Source of the DNA: Saprolegnia diclina VS20
Taxonomy: Eukaryota; Oomycota; Saprolegniomycetes; Saprolegniales; Saprolegniaceae
Assembly (NCBI RefSeq): GCF_000281045.1
Contig: NW_008246069.1
Span: 369,082-433,081, forward strand
Direction of reading: 5' to 3'
Length of the DNA: 64,000 bases
Both the position numbers and the translations under genes were made by a program. Below, piece after piece: positions 9,604 through 20,200 of the stretch (position 1 is its first letter; every line of letters begins with the position of its first letter). The notes below the pieces were generated by a model that worked only from the letters and a program-made list of their open reading frames with translations, was not told the DNA's origin and did no database searches.

Positions 9604-10404
9604 ATGGCAGGTAGTAGACGCAACGAACGAGGCCCATCGCCCGGTGCTCATGGCGCTGCGTAGGACCTGGACGTATCCGCAAGGAGCTGGAAGAGTGCCA
9701 GAAGGACGTCGACACCTCGGGCGTCTCGGCGCATGCGCGCCAGCCCGGCGTCTTTGACGCGCTCGTGGGCACGATTCGCGGCCCCGAGGGCACGCCGTAC
9801 GCCAACGGCACGTTCGTCCTCGAGATCAGCATCCCGAAGACGTACCCGTTCGAGCCGCCGAAGGTCCGCTTCGAGACCAAGGTCTGGCATCCCAACGTGT
9901 CGTCGCAGACGGGCGCCATCTGCTTGGTACGCCTGCAAGCCCATGGCGATCGCCTGCTTATAGATACGCTTTTGGTAGGACGTGCTCAAGGACGCGTGGT
10001 CGCCCGCGCTGACGATCAAGACGACGCTCTTGTCGATCCAAGCGCTCTTGTCGGCGGCCGAGCCCACGGACCCGCAGGTTGGTTGCCATCCTTTCTTAGC
10101 ATGATGCTTATTCCACGTGGTGCTGTCAGGACGCTGAAGTGGCCAAGATGTACATCAACGACAAGGCGCGGTTCGACTCGACCGCAGCCTTCTGGACAGA
10201 GTCCTATGCCATGGGCAAGGACTCGGAGTCGGAAGCCGTCACGCGCCTCTGCGATATGGGGTTCCCCAAGGTGACCCTCCTTCATTTCTCTCACCAACGC
10301 AATCACGCTCATTCAATGGTATCTAGGACCTCGTCAAGCGCGCGCTCGCTGAGACCAAAGGCGACGAGAACGCGGCCGTCGAGAAGCTCCTCACGTCCAT
10401 GTAA
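9604..10404 (+). CDS. UBC1: Ubiquitin-conjugating E2 enzyme with UBA domain (UBC1/UBE2K type)
   Basis: Five exons: 9604-9610, 9664-9926, 9979-10077, 10130-10270 and 10327-10404, giving 195 aa. The first coding exon is only 7 nt (ATG GCA G), the second smallest in the window. The UBC fold is clear: [45 protein letters not shown], then SSQTGAICL with the catalytic Cys, and the post-catalytic [19 protein letters not shown]. The last two exons encode a UBA domain ([12 protein letters not shown]...[20 protein letters not shown]), which defines the yeast Ubc1/human UBE2K class that extends Lys48-linked chains. Introns are 52-56 nt. Confidence is high. Confidence 0.95.
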
Positions 10405-11519
10405 ACCTCTACAAGTCTAGGAACGCAGTACCGTATCGAGTCATCGTCGGTCTTTTCAAATGAACTAATTATTCCACCACGCCTACTTTTGTTGCGTTTT
10501 CCCTGCGAGGAAGACGTCGTCGGCTTCCCTCGCCTTCTTTGCCGGACGCGTCCGACTGGAGTCGTTGGTTCCCACGGTCCTGCTCCTCGTATCCCTTCAA
10601 GCTAGCTAGTCTGTACTCTCCTCAACGATATCACTCGGCTCCTCAGAGCACGTCTCCTGGTGGGCTCCTTCATCGACCGTACTGCCTCGTGCAGCAGCCA
10701 CGTCACTTGAAGCTGTGTCAGCGACGTCCACCTGTGCAACCCTCGTCGATATACCGGTATGCCAGCTTGGCAATGTGAGCCAGACGTGCACTTATCGCTG
10801 CTCCAAGTGCTATCAATGTCCTGCACCGTCCTTGCCAACATGCAGCCACGGCCGAGCTTGGCGGCGCGCAGGGATCGCCCAGTTGAAGCTGTGGCCACAT
10901 ATCATTCACTGCTTGCTTGAGCGCATGACCACGCCGTCGGCGACATCCAAGAGGCGGTGATCCTTGTCAAGCGTCCGAACGATCGGTGCTGGCTTTAGTC
11001 GCGAGGCCCTGCGGATGTTGAAGCGGTCGTCGTTCCTAGGAAATTGCATCTGCCGCAAGATGAAGCCGACGGCAAATCTTCTCCAAGAATCTTCACGAAC
11101 ACCAAGTTCAACCGTGGATTTTCTAGACTGTCTCGCATTTGGACCAATGGCATCGCGTCAACGTGGTGGCGCATCTGCAATATCAGCCAATGGCATGCCA
11201 GGGATTCATGTGCGGCCCGCGACAAGGGAACGAGTGGCCCGGCGGTCCCTCGCCGACGACCAGCTTGGCGTCTCTTGCATGGGACGCCGCTTCGTCGAGC
11301 CCTTCCTGCACCTTGTATGCATCTCTGGTGAAGGCCTCTTTGAGGCCACGGCCGGCGAACAGCGTCATCTCGATCTCGGAGTTGCCCCGAACCAAGTGAC
11401 TTTTCTAGAAGTCCAGCTGCCATTTGTCTTGGGTTTTGTATGCTGCGTCAACAGGGTTTGAAGCCGCAAGTTGCAGCGCAGTTTGCAATTTTCCTCCACC
11501 GGATCACTCAACCACAAAG
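10405..11519. other. intergenic; possible degraded minus-strand coding remnant near 11000-11400
   Basis: No complete gene is supported. On the minus strand, 11395-11183 and the adjoining 11180-10995 read as protein-like stretches (EIEMTLFAGRGLKEAFTRD... and QMRHHVDAMPLVQMRDSLEN...) that lie in different frames and carry stops. They match no family I recognise. This could be a decayed gene or chance. Confidence 0.4.
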
Positions 11520-13223
11520 ATGCTCTCCAAGCAAATGTCCCGCGCTGCCTCCAAGCGCTTCTTCTCGTCGGGCAAGGACATCCGCTTCGGCGTCGAGGGT
11601 CGCGCCTTGATGCTCAAGGGTGCTGACCAGCTCGCGGACGCCGTCCAGGTCACGCTCGGCCCCAAGGGCCGCAACGTGGTCATTGACCAGGCCTACGGCG
11701 CCCCGAAGATCACCAAGGATGGTGTGACGGTCGCCAAGAACATTGAGTTCAAGGACAAGTTTGAGAACATGGGTGCCCAGCTCCTCCGCCAGGTCGCCAA
11801 CAACACGAACGACGCTGCCGGTGACGGTACCACGTCAGCCACGGTCCTCACGCGCGCTATCTACAGCGAGGGCTGCAAGTCGGTCGCCGCCGGCATGAAC
11901 CCCCAGGACCTCCGCCGCGGTATCCAGATGGCCGTCGACTTTGTCGTTGCCGAGCTCGCTACGCTCTCGCAGGACATTGACGACAAGGAGAAGGTCGCCC
12001 AGGTTGCCACGATCTCGGCCAACAGCGAGAAGGAGATTGGTGACTTGATCTCGGACGCCATGGAGCGTGTCGGCCGCGAAGGTGTCATCACCGTCCAGGA
12101 CGGCAAGACGCTCTACAACGAGCTCGAGGTTGTCGAGGGCATGAAGTTTGACCGCGGTTACATCTCGCCCTACTTCGTCACCAACACCAAGACGCAGGCG
12201 TGCGAGCTTGAGAACCCGTACATCCTCCTCGTCGAGAAGAAGGTGTCGTCGGCCGCTGCCATCGCGCCGTTGCTCGAATTCGTCTACAAGCAGTCGCGCC
12301 CGCTTCTCATCATCGCCGAAGATGTCGAGTCGGAGGCCCTCGCCGCCTTGATCCTCAACCGCATCCGTGCCGGTATCAAGGTCTGCGCCGTCAAGGCCCC
12401 GGGCTTCGGCGACAACCGCAAGGCTGGCCTTCAGGATATGGCTGTCCTCACGGGCGCCAAGGTTGTCTCGGAGGACGTTGGCATCCGCCTCGACAACGCG
12501 ACGCCGGACCTCCTCGGTTGCGCCAAGAAGATCACGATCACCAAGGACGATACGCTGATCTTGCACGGCGAAGGCTCGAAGGAAGCCATTGAGGAGCGCT
12601 GCCTCCTCCTCAAGGACTCGATCGCCTCGACGACGTCCGACTACGAGAAGGAGAAGCTCCAGGAGCGCCTTGCCAAGCTCGGTGGCGGAATTGCCGTCAT
12701 CAAGGTCGGCGGTGCCAGCGAAGTCGAAGTCGGCGAGAAGAAGGACCGCGTCGTCGATGCCCTCAACGCCACGCGCGCCGCCGTCGAAGAAGGCATCGTC
12801 CCGGGTGGCGGTACCGCGCTCCTCTGGTCGTCGCGCAAGCTGCCGTCGCTCTACGAGAAGTGCGCCAACATGGACCAGAAGGTCGGCGTCCAGATCATCG
12901 AGCGCGCTTGCCGCGCTACGGTCACCCAGATCGCCAAGAACGCCGGCGAGGAAGGCGCCGTGATTGTCGGCAAGCTCCTCGAGCAGTCGTCGCCCACGTT
13001 TGGCTTCAACGCGCAGACGAGCGAGTACGTCGACATGGTCGAAGCCGGTATCATTGACCCGACCAAGGTCGTTCGCACGGGCCTCGTCGACGCCTCGTCG
13101 GTCGCCTCGCTCATGATGACGGCCGAGGCCCTCATCGCCGACTTGCCGGCCGAGGGCGGCGCCCCGGCCATGGGCGGTATGGGCGGTATGGGCGGCATGG
13201 GCGGCATGGGTGGCATGATGTAA
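11520..13223 (+). CDS. HSP60: Mitochondrial chaperonin HSP60
   Basis: Single exon of 567 aa, starting at ATG 11520. The frame is open about 96 nt further upstream, but that part does not look like HSP60. The first 18 residues ([18 protein letters not shown]) form a basic amphipathic mitochondrial presequence. The mature part is a canonical group I chaperonin: [11 protein letters not shown], the ATP-site [13 protein letters not shown], an apical domain with [29 protein letters not shown], and the C-terminal GGM repeat tail ending GGMM. It folds imported proteins in the matrix with HSP10. A 575-aa open frame on the opposite strand (13562-11835) is treated as a codon-bias shadow. Confidence 0.97.
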   Translation: MLSKQMSRAASKRFFSSGKDIRFGVEGRALMLKGADQLADAVQVTLGPKGRNVVIDQAYGAPKITKDGVTVAKNIEFKDKFENMGAQLLRQVANNTNDAAGDGTTSATVLTRAIYSEGCKSVAAGMNPQDLRRGIQMAVDFVVAELATLSQDIDDKEKVAQVATISANSEKEIGDLISDAMERVGREGVITVQDGKTLYNELEVVEGMKFDRGYISPYFVTNTKTQACELENPYILLVEKKVSSAAAIAPLLEFVYKQSRPLLIIAEDVESEALAALILNRIRAGIKVCAVKAPGFGDNRKAGLQDMAVLTGAKVVSEDVGIRLDNATPDLLGCAKKITITKDDTLILHGEGSKEAIEERCLLLKDSIASTTSDYEKEKLQERLAKLGGGIAVIKVGGASEVEVGEKKDRVVDALNATRAAVEEGIVPGGGTALLWSSRKLPSLYEKCANMDQKVGVQIIERACRATVTQIAKNAGEEGAVIVGKLLEQSSPTFGFNAQTSEYVDMVEAGIIDPTKVVRTGLVDASSVASLMMTAEALIADLPAEGGAPAMGGMGGMGGMGGMGGMM

Positions 13224-13321
13224 GCTGCTTGCCTGCACCGTCGTCGTCCGAGTTGTGATTGCCATATTAATATAGAAATTTAGCCTTGTCCACCACTTCT
13301 GCTGAGCTTGTTCAACTACTA

Positions 13322-14350
13322 CTACGGCTTCTTGCAGCGCTTTCGCCGGTGCGGGACAACCACGCGGGCCAAGAGCGGTTGCAAGCGCGGGTCGTGCTGG
13401 AGCGCGTCGATGGCGTTGGTGTCGAGGTAGTCGAGGCACTCGAGGTCGACAAGGGCGAGTGCGAATGCATTCAACGCCATGGCGTCGTCGGTGGCAACGT
13501 GCCAGCGGAGGCGGCGCAGACCTCTCGGAAGCACAAGGTACCGCAGAGTGCCGAGACGACACCGACGGTGCACGTCGAGCTCTTGCAGCGACGAGGCGCT
13601 CAACGCGTCGAGGACGTCGTGTAACTCGTCGGGCTCGAGCGTCGATTGGTCGTGCACGAGCGGGGCGTCCAGCACGAGGCGACGGCAGCCGGGGTCATTC
13701 GCCTGGCGCAGCCACGTGGCGAGGGCCGGCGCAAACTCAAGGTGCGCATTCGCGCTTGGGTCGATCTGGAGCTGCAGAGAGGTCACGGAGGTGCTGGCGA
13801 CAAGGCGCTGCACGGCGTGTTGCATGATTGGCGCCGTCACGTCGGCGTTGGGCACGTGGAGTATAAGCGACGTGAGCGCTGGCAACGAGAGCGTGAGGTC
13901 CACGAGTGTCTCGCAATCGCCAAGCTCGAACTCCCGGTCACGCGCGAGCTGGAGAGTCACGAGGGTAATGTTACCAGCATACAGCGCGTGGAAGAGCTCG
14001 AGGTGGTGGCGCCGCGTCGCGCGCTGACGGAGCTCGACGCGCAGCCCGAGTGCCACAAGCTGTCGGAGCTCCTGGAGCACGGGAAGCGGGTTGGTCGACG
14101 CGTCGTCGCCGCACGTTAAAACGGGCCACGCGAGCGTCATGCCGACAGGCGCGATGCGCCAAAAGGCGGCGGTCGCAGCGGTCGTCCGTGTCATGAGAGC
14201 GGGAGGAACGGCGTCGAGGAAATCTAAGACGTCGGAGGACCTGGAAATGTATGGCGAAATGGCCTCGATGATGCCAGGCTGCAGGACGGCGCTCGGCGCG
14301 GCGGGTGGTTGATCGCTGTTGCACATGAGTTGCCAAATGCGATCCCACAT
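13322..14350 (-). CDS. Leucine-rich protein of F-box/LRR type, function unknown
   Basis: Single exon, 342 aa from the ATG at 14350; an alternative start is M9 at 14326. The sequence is built of irregular leucine-rich stretches such as LVALGLRVELRQ, LVDLTLSLPALTSLILHVPN, VTSLQLQI, CRRLVLDAPLV and LQELDVHRRCRLGTLRYL, spaced like the LRRs that follow an F-box in protists. The N-terminal segment (ISRSSDVLDFLDAVPPALM) is a plausible degenerate F-box-like helix. Large families of this type occur in Saprolegniales. The partner and substrate are unknown. The stop is about 100 bp from the HSP60 stop (convergent genes). A TATCCGGA motif is 15 bp upstream of the longer start, which slightly favours the shorter start. 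Confidence 0.6.
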   Translation of the reverse strand: MWDRIWQLMCNSDQPPAAPSAVLQPGIIEAISPYISRSSDVLDFLDAVPPALMTRTTAATAAFWRIAPVGMTLAWPVLTCGDDASTNPLPVLQELRQLVALGLRVELRQRATRRHHLELFHALYAGNITLVTLQLARDREFELGDCETLVDLTLSLPALTSLILHVPNADVTAPIMQHAVQRLVASTSVTSLQLQIDPSANAHLEFAPALATWLRQANDPGCRRLVLDAPLVHDQSTLEPDELHDVLDALSASSLQELDVHRRCRLGTLRYLVLPRGLRRLRWHVATDDAMALNAFALALVDLECLDYLDTNAIDALQHDPRLQPLLARVVVPHRRKRCKKP

Positions 14351-14364
14351 TGCACCACGACGCT

Positions 14365-14372
14365 TATCCGGA
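14365..14372. promoter_or_regulatory. TATCCGGA motif upstream of the leucine-rich gene
   Basis: 15 bp upstream of ATG 14350, or 39 bp upstream of the alternative ATG 14326. The motif recurs in other promoters of the window. Confidence 0.3.
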
Positions 14373-15171
14373 TCCGCAGGACGGGCGAATCAGCTCGCGC
14401 TAGCGACTTGATACTTGGCGACAAACCTGATTTTTGCCAGTGTGTGCAGACAGAATCAAGTTTGCATCGAAGTATCAAGCCATGTTGCCCTCGGATTGGC
14501 CAACGCAGCGAGAGATTGTCAAAGCGACCAAACTGCATGGTGCATTCTATCCACTGCACCTGCGTCGATACGGTCGATCAAGCCAAGACTACCGGTACAG
14601 TATCGAAACGACGTCCTTTGCGCTCGTTTGTAGAATCAAATCACAGAAAAGCGGCGAGCGCTGGCATCCTATCCTGTGTCAAGTTGCGGAATTGTCTCGT
14701 TAGAGATAGAATTTGATTCCTTGGGGAGTAGGACATGATACATCCCTCGTCGTCGAGAGCGACCTTCTTGCTAACTTAACCTGTATTAGCACGCTCGGAT
14801 GCATCAAAGCAATAAGTCAAGATAACGGGAATTCTCTTCTTTCGTTGGTCAATGCCAACGCGCAGGCTCCCAAACGCCCACAGCAGGTTGGTATTGCTGC
14901 GTGATTAACGCCCGCTTGAGGAAATCCTTACTCTCAACAAGAAGAGCGCCAACGGATGTACTCGGCGGTTCAAACTGTCTCCTACAACACACAAAGACTC
15001 GAACTCTGCAGCATGACATCGATTGGCTCTAGCGTTGACACTGTTCACCTCCAAGCTTCCCCAGGCCTCAGGTCGTTGTTGAAGTGAGTCTATGTAGATA
15101 TAATTTACACTGAACTGTTTTTTGGGGGGGTAGACTTTCGATTCAGAGCTAGACGGCAGCAGCGGCGAGGC

Positions 15172-15312
15172 TTAGCCGTGTTGAAGGCGAGGCGTGTGGA
15201 TGGCGCACGCCGGGACGAAGTGGTCACGAAGCCAGGCATCGTGGCGCAGGGCGTGCATCATTTGGAAGAGGCACATCGCTTGGGTATTCAGCATCAAGCC
15301 CCAGGCCTCAGG
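15172..15312 (-). pseudogene. short coding remnant, unknown family
   Basis: Reads EAWGLMLNTQAMCLFQMM and then HALRHDAWLRDHFVPACAIH before a TAA stop at 15172-15174. The composition is protein-like but only about 45 codons survive. Its 5' end coincides with one copy of the repeated CCAGGCCTCAGGT block, suggesting the segment was duplicated. Confidence 0.3.
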
Positions 15313-15433
15313 TTATTCACACGTACACATACTACAGTCTAACGTCAGGTCTAGTCTGGTCTAACGTTACTACTGTAGTAGTGAAGACAACGGTCGACGC
15401 ACAGGTAACTGGTTGACGAGTACGTTCCTGTCC

Positions 15434-15805
15434 TCAGCGCAACATACTAGATCTCCGCCTGCACGCCTCGGCAAAGAGACCTTCTCGAAACGGCAGTAGT
15501 ATCCCGTTGGTGATTGCCTCGTCTACCACAGCCCGATCCCACCGGAAGGGACAACCTCTGCATGATGCAAGCCCTCGTGCTGCGCCGCAGGTCCCATCCA
15601 CTAGAAGAGAAGGGTTCTTCTCGAGAATCTTGCCTATCGCGCTGCTACCAACGTGGCCCGCCGCATGTATCGGCAGCATGGTAGCCTTAAACCGTGATGG
15701 GCCGTCGTCGGTCGGATGTGCGTGCTTCACCATGAGCGCTTCGCCACCATCAACGTTGCTGCATAGCCGCGTGGCGTGCGTCAGAGACACGGGCCATCGC
15801 TGCAT
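15434..15805 (-). pseudogene. ankyrin-repeat family fragment
   Basis: 123 codons from ATG 15805 to the stop at 15434. Two stretches recall the ankyrin proteins that are abundant in Saprolegniales: LPIHAAGHVGSSAIGKILEK and WDRAVVDEAITNG (compare the common AVDEAATNG pattern). Only degenerate repeats are present, and the part between them is Cys-rich and atypical. It is probably a remnant of a longer ankyrin gene; it could be a short expressed protein. Confidence 0.35.
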
Positions 15806-16026
15806 AGAAGAGGGAACTACATAAACAAGCACTTTGTATGCACCTCGAAGCTTCGGCCCCGTTCACTTGGCAACTTGCTCCGTCCACATCACTTGCTATG
15901 ACAATACGCGTGGCATACTATGAACCAATACAACTCGATTTGGGCTTTTAAAATACGCAATCGGCCAAACCAATGGCGTCCGTCGCACTCGTGGGCGGAC
16001 GACTCGATCTGGCGATCAAAGACACT

Positions 16027-16305
16027 CTACTGGCGCGACTGCTCCTGGAAGGTGTTGATGCGGTTGTCGCTCATGAGGCGGATCGGGTTGCGGTGCGAGT
16101 TCCAGCTCGTCTCGTTGACGTTGTCACGGACCGGGCTGCCGCGGTTCTCCTTGCTCCAGTGCACGTGCGGGCAGCTCGTGAGGTAGCGGACCGAGGCGCC
16201 GCCGGCGAGGGCGCAGGCGCCGACAATGACGCCGATGACCGGCCACGCGGCCGTGTCACGGAGCCAGGCCTGGGCGAACGTCGTGGCTTTAGCGCGGTGG
16301 GCCAT
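16027..16305 (-). CDS. B12D / NDUFA4-like small mitochondrial inner-membrane protein
   Basis: Single exon, 92 aa, start ATG 16303-16305. One hydrophobic segment, WPVIGVIVGACALAGGASV, follows a short basic N-terminus. After it come CPHVHWSKENRGSPVRDN and a polar tail. The SKENR...DN pattern after a single membrane helix is shared by plant B12D and the animal NDUFA4 (MLRQ) family. These are small respiratory-chain-associated proteins of the inner mitochondrial membrane. Which respiratory complex it joins cannot be decided from sequence. It is divergent from the VMA22-like gene at 16672. Confidence 0.7.
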   Translation of the reverse strand: MAHRAKATTFAQAWLRDTAAWPVIGVIVGACALAGGASVRYLTSCPHVHWSKENRGSPVRDNVNETSWNSHRNPIRLMSDNRINTFQEQSRQ

Positions 16306-16538
16306 TTTTACTACTTGCGGAGGAACTCGGCGATTGCAAACTGACTGGTAAACACAAGTCGACAACTTTGAAAGGCGTACTTAGTCCGTACGTATACGGG
16401 AGAGAAGCCGTACTTAGCCGAGGCGGCGACCACTTTTATACTGCCTGCGTTGCATGGCTGCGAGAGGCACCCGATAAAGTGCGCATTAGTCACCTGGGTG
16501 GTAGATAGTGTCCAATAAAGTACGCTGTCGAATCTGGA

Positions 16539-16612
16539 TAGAAACACCCAAACGAAACTTGGGTGTGATGGCGACCGTCCCATCGTTGTGTATGTGCAAT
16601 TGGGTGTTTCTA
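16539..16612. repeat. perfect 13-bp inverted repeat in a promoter
   Basis: TAGAAACACCCAA at 16539-16551 and its exact reverse complement TTGGGTGTTTCTA at 16600-16612, 60 bp upstream of the VMA22-like start. Half sites (TTGGGTG) recur between the arms. It could be a regulator-binding palindrome or a cruciform. Confidence 0.6.
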
Positions 16613-16671
16613 GTGCCACCCAACCGTGCTGCCAACGATTTGCGGTTTGGTTTGCGGTTGGCAGCACCAGC

Positions 16672-17202
16672 ATGGCCGACGAGGACGAGCGGCTCTTGGC
16701 CGTGATCGAAGCCGCCGCTAACTACGAAGAGGCCGCTGCGGCGTCGGCCGACGCCCTTCGCCAGGCCTTCTTCAAGCTCTCGTTCGCCCGGCGAAGCCTT
16801 CCGCCCGAGACGCTCTCATCCGTGGCGTTCCGCGAGCTCTTTACCGCCGACACGGCCGTCGACGTGTCGGACACTGCTGACTACAGCATCCAAAAGAACG
16901 TCTCGTGGGCCACCGACGAGGCGCCTGTCGCGGAGCCGACGCTGCGACACCGCCATGCACACGCCAAGCCGGCAGCCACGCTGCCTGCGTCGACAGCGCC
17001 GGCCATGCCAACACCAATCTTTTGGTTTGCGCCACTGCCGTCGCACGAGCTGCGCTCTGCCCAGCAACAATTCCTCAAAGGTGCTTCTTATCACTCGAGC
17101 CGGTCGATCTAATGCCTGGATCTACTAGCACTGACGCAGATCGTGACGACCGCGTCGCGCGCCGCGACCGCCCAGGCCGCGCTCGCAGCAGCGTCGCACT
17201 GA
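16672..17202 (+). CDS. VMA22/CCDC115-like V-ATPase assembly factor
   Basis: Two exons, 16672-17080 and 17129-17202, 160 aa; intron 48 nt. The N-terminal half is a helical, Ala-rich region with LRQAFFKLSFARRSLPPETLS, matching the helical LAKARYAMG region of CCDC115. The C-terminal half has PTPIFWFAPLPSHELRSAQQ and QFLKALTQIVTTAS, closely following the PLNWFGILVPHSLRQAQ...F motif that defines the Vma22/CCDC115 family. In yeast and humans this ER protein helps assemble the V0 sector of the vacuolar proton pump. Without the second exon the protein would end in unrelated sequence. It converges on the anoctamin gene with a 49-bp gap. Confidence 0.75.
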
Positions 17203-17251
17203 CCACCACCAAGTATTACATATATACGGCCCTGTGTTGTTTGATCGATTG

Positions 17252-20200
17252 TTACGCAGCGAGGTCGTGGCCATGGACCTTTGGGTCCCACTCGTCGCTC
17301 GAGAGCTTGGCGTCATAGTCGGCGGCTTGGATGCCTGCGCTCTGAAAGTCTTCCATCCAGTCGGAAATCCCAAGGAGGCGCGAGAGGAACCGGTCGTGGT
17401 GCACGTGCATGAGGAGGAGGCAGACCGTCGAGAAGCTCACATACCCCAGCTCGTTCTTGTCCATGTACTGAAACAAGAGGTTGGCCGAGAGCATTTGCGA
17501 CGGCGGCTTCGCGACCCACTCGGCGACAAAGAGCTGGAGGACTTCGGGCGACCGGAGCTGGTCGGCGCCATGCACGTCGTACTTGTCAAAGACCAAGCGC
17601 ATTTGGCGGAGACACTCGAATTGCTCGGCGTACGCCGACTTGGACACGCCGAGCGTCTCGATCTGCTTGAGCCGCTGGTAGCTTGCATTGCCAATGCGCG
17701 ACGGCATGCGATCAAACTGCAAGACGAGGTACCGGAGGCAGAACGCGAGGTGCTCGAGCAAGACGAAGACGATCACTTGGGGCATGACCCAGCTCTGCGA
17801 CCGCATCTCCGACCCACACGCCGTCGCATTCGTGCTCAGCTCGAACGGGATCGACTGCATTGGCACCATGACCGCCGCGTCAAAGGCAAAGTTGCATGAC
17901 GTCACAAAGTACGGAAAGTGGTAGACGGCAATGAGACCGGCGACGACCGTGATGCCGATTATGTTGGCGTACGAGAGGACGGTCGCCCACTCGCCGATCG
18001 ACGTGTCGCGGCGTGGCATCGGCCGGCGGTTGACAAAGAGGAGGCGGAACGCGTCGCCGCGGACTTCGAGCACGTTGTTGAGGAACGCAGGAAATGGCAG
18101 CAGCGGCCAGACGACCGTGAACATGACAACATATGAAAACTGAATCGCAGCGTCGAGGTAGTCGAACGTCGGGTCAAACTCGGTGAGCTTCGACTCGGCG
18201 ACGATGTTGTACGCCGTGTACCCATTCGAGTCGTCCGAGAAGAACATGGTCGGGATGAAGAAGCGCGTCGACGACGAGATCGCACTCGCCAGTGTCCGTG
18301 CGCTCTTGTTGGTCGTCACGCTCGGTGCTGTGAGCGCGCGCGTGCAAAACCAGTGGGCGGTCTGCGTCGTCATGCCCCGCAGACACGAGTTGCGGAAGTG
18401 GATCGGCTTGCCCCGGCACTTGCGCACGAGGTACGGGATGATGGTCTCCATGAGCATGTTGAGCACTTGGGTGATGACGAGCGGTGTGACAAAGAGCGTG
18501 TCGAGCGTCAGCACCGAGGCGTTCCACTGAATGAGCTTGAAGACGCTTCGGACAGCGTCCGGGACCGTCGGCGCGTCCGACGCGAGGTACTTGATCGCTT
18601 GCTCGCCAAACGGAAGGTACACGAACGCGAGGAAGAGAAACCAAAAGAACCAGTTCATCCATACAAAGAGGAAGCGCCGTTGGATCAAGCGCGCTTCGTA
18701 CTCGGACTTCCACGCGTAGTTTTCCCACTCGACAAATTTCGCCGAGAGCCAATTGAAGAGCTCGAAGAAGACAATGTCGATGAGGAGCCCGAGCGCCGCG
18801 CCTTGGAGAAGGATGTAGAACCACCGGTCCGTGCCGAGCGCGGACGTTGGCGAGTTGAAGCAGTTGATCATGGCCACGCACACGGACGGCGTCGACGACG
18901 TCAGCGCCGCCGTCTTGCACTCGTCGCAGGTCGCGACCGTCTTGGCAAAGACGTACCACTGGATGAACGGCAGCGTAAAGAGGCTCTGAAGGACCACGGA
19001 GGCGCCGACGAACCCAAACATGACGGCTTGGATGACCGTCTTCTTGCGGGATATTGGCATCTTGTCCATCTTGTTGGTGAGCGGGTTGAGCTGCCACTTG
19101 TACTGAAAGAGCGGGTTCTCATCGTTGACATCAAACGCCGACTCTTTGTTCTTGATGTCGTTGCCAATGTTCCACTTCTCGACGAGGAGCCGCGTCTCGC
19201 GCTGCCACATGACGAGGAACGTCGGCGCCCAGATCGCGGACGCGAGGAAGGCGAGCACCGCGAGGCCTTGGATGTACGCTTGCCACACGGCCCCCGAGAG
19301 GAACCGGAGCGCCAAGTAGTAGACGACAAAGACGGCCATGAGCGGCAATAAGAGCTTGGAGTAAATGTGCATGAAGGCGAAGAGGAACGCGACGCGCTCG
19401 CCAAAATGGAACCGGAGCTCTTCGATCGCCCAGCGCTCCGAGTTGCCGCGGGTCGCCTTGGTGACCGAGAAGGCAAATGTTCGCTTCCGGTACTCGGCAA
19501 AGAACTCTTCGTTGAAGACGCGGTCGTGCAGCGGGAAGATCGACTCGATGACGTCGTGCACCGAGAGCGCGTTCTGCATGTCGAGCACCCACGCCTCCGT
19601 GTCGTACTCGCGCAGGGCGTTCTGGATGATGTTCTGCGTCAATTGCAGCTCGAGCGCCGGCGAGAACGAGAGGTCGGTCGTCAAGTGCGAGTTCTCGCTG
19701 AGCCGCGACGACGCTTTGCCCTGCTTGATCGCCCACTCGTCCTTCTCGCGCTTGAACTCTTCGGCGAGGAGGTCCTTGTCCTTGTACGGATCAATCAAAA
19801 TGCAAACGTTGTCCGTGTGCGCAAAGTGGCGCATCTGCGGCGTCATGTTGAAGTCCACGTCCTCGAAGCGCGAGTCGTTGTCGAGGAGGATGACGCCGAG
19901 CCCGGCCTGCACGAGCCGCCGGCAGATCTTCTCGTGGAGTGCGCCGACCTGCGCCGTCAAGTCGGCGTACGGCTGCGACCGGTACGCGGTCCGCGTCTTC
20001 TGCAAGTGATCTTTGACCTGGCACGTGTTGCGGAGAATGATCGCAAACGTGTAGCGCTGCTGCTCTTGGAGGTACCGCGCGATCGGCTCGTCGCTCGCCT
20101 CGTCGATCGGGTGGACGTGGCGCCGGCGCGCAGTTGATAGCTCCTGCAAATGCTCTTCATTGCCACGCGCATGCAGAAACTTGCGAAACGAGAACGGCTC

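Larger units (their letters stand above)
14373..16026. other. intergenic region with gene remnants
   Basis: No intact gene is supported. It holds two short protein-like remnants on the minus strand (15172-15312 and 15434-15805) and a short repeated block, CCAGGCCTCAGGT, at 15061-15073 and 15301-15313. A poly-G run (GGGGGGG) is near 15124. The remainder shows nothing recognisable. Confidence 0.5.

Noticed and set aside
11835..13562. 575-codon minus-strand ORF opposite HSP60 as a gene
   Set aside because: No domain, composition of an antisense shadow, and HSP60 on the other strand is unambiguous. Kept only as a low-interest finding.
18353..19351. 332-codon plus-strand ORF opposite the anoctamin
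   Set aside because: Arg/Glu-rich antisense shadow; the membrane helices are on the minus strand.
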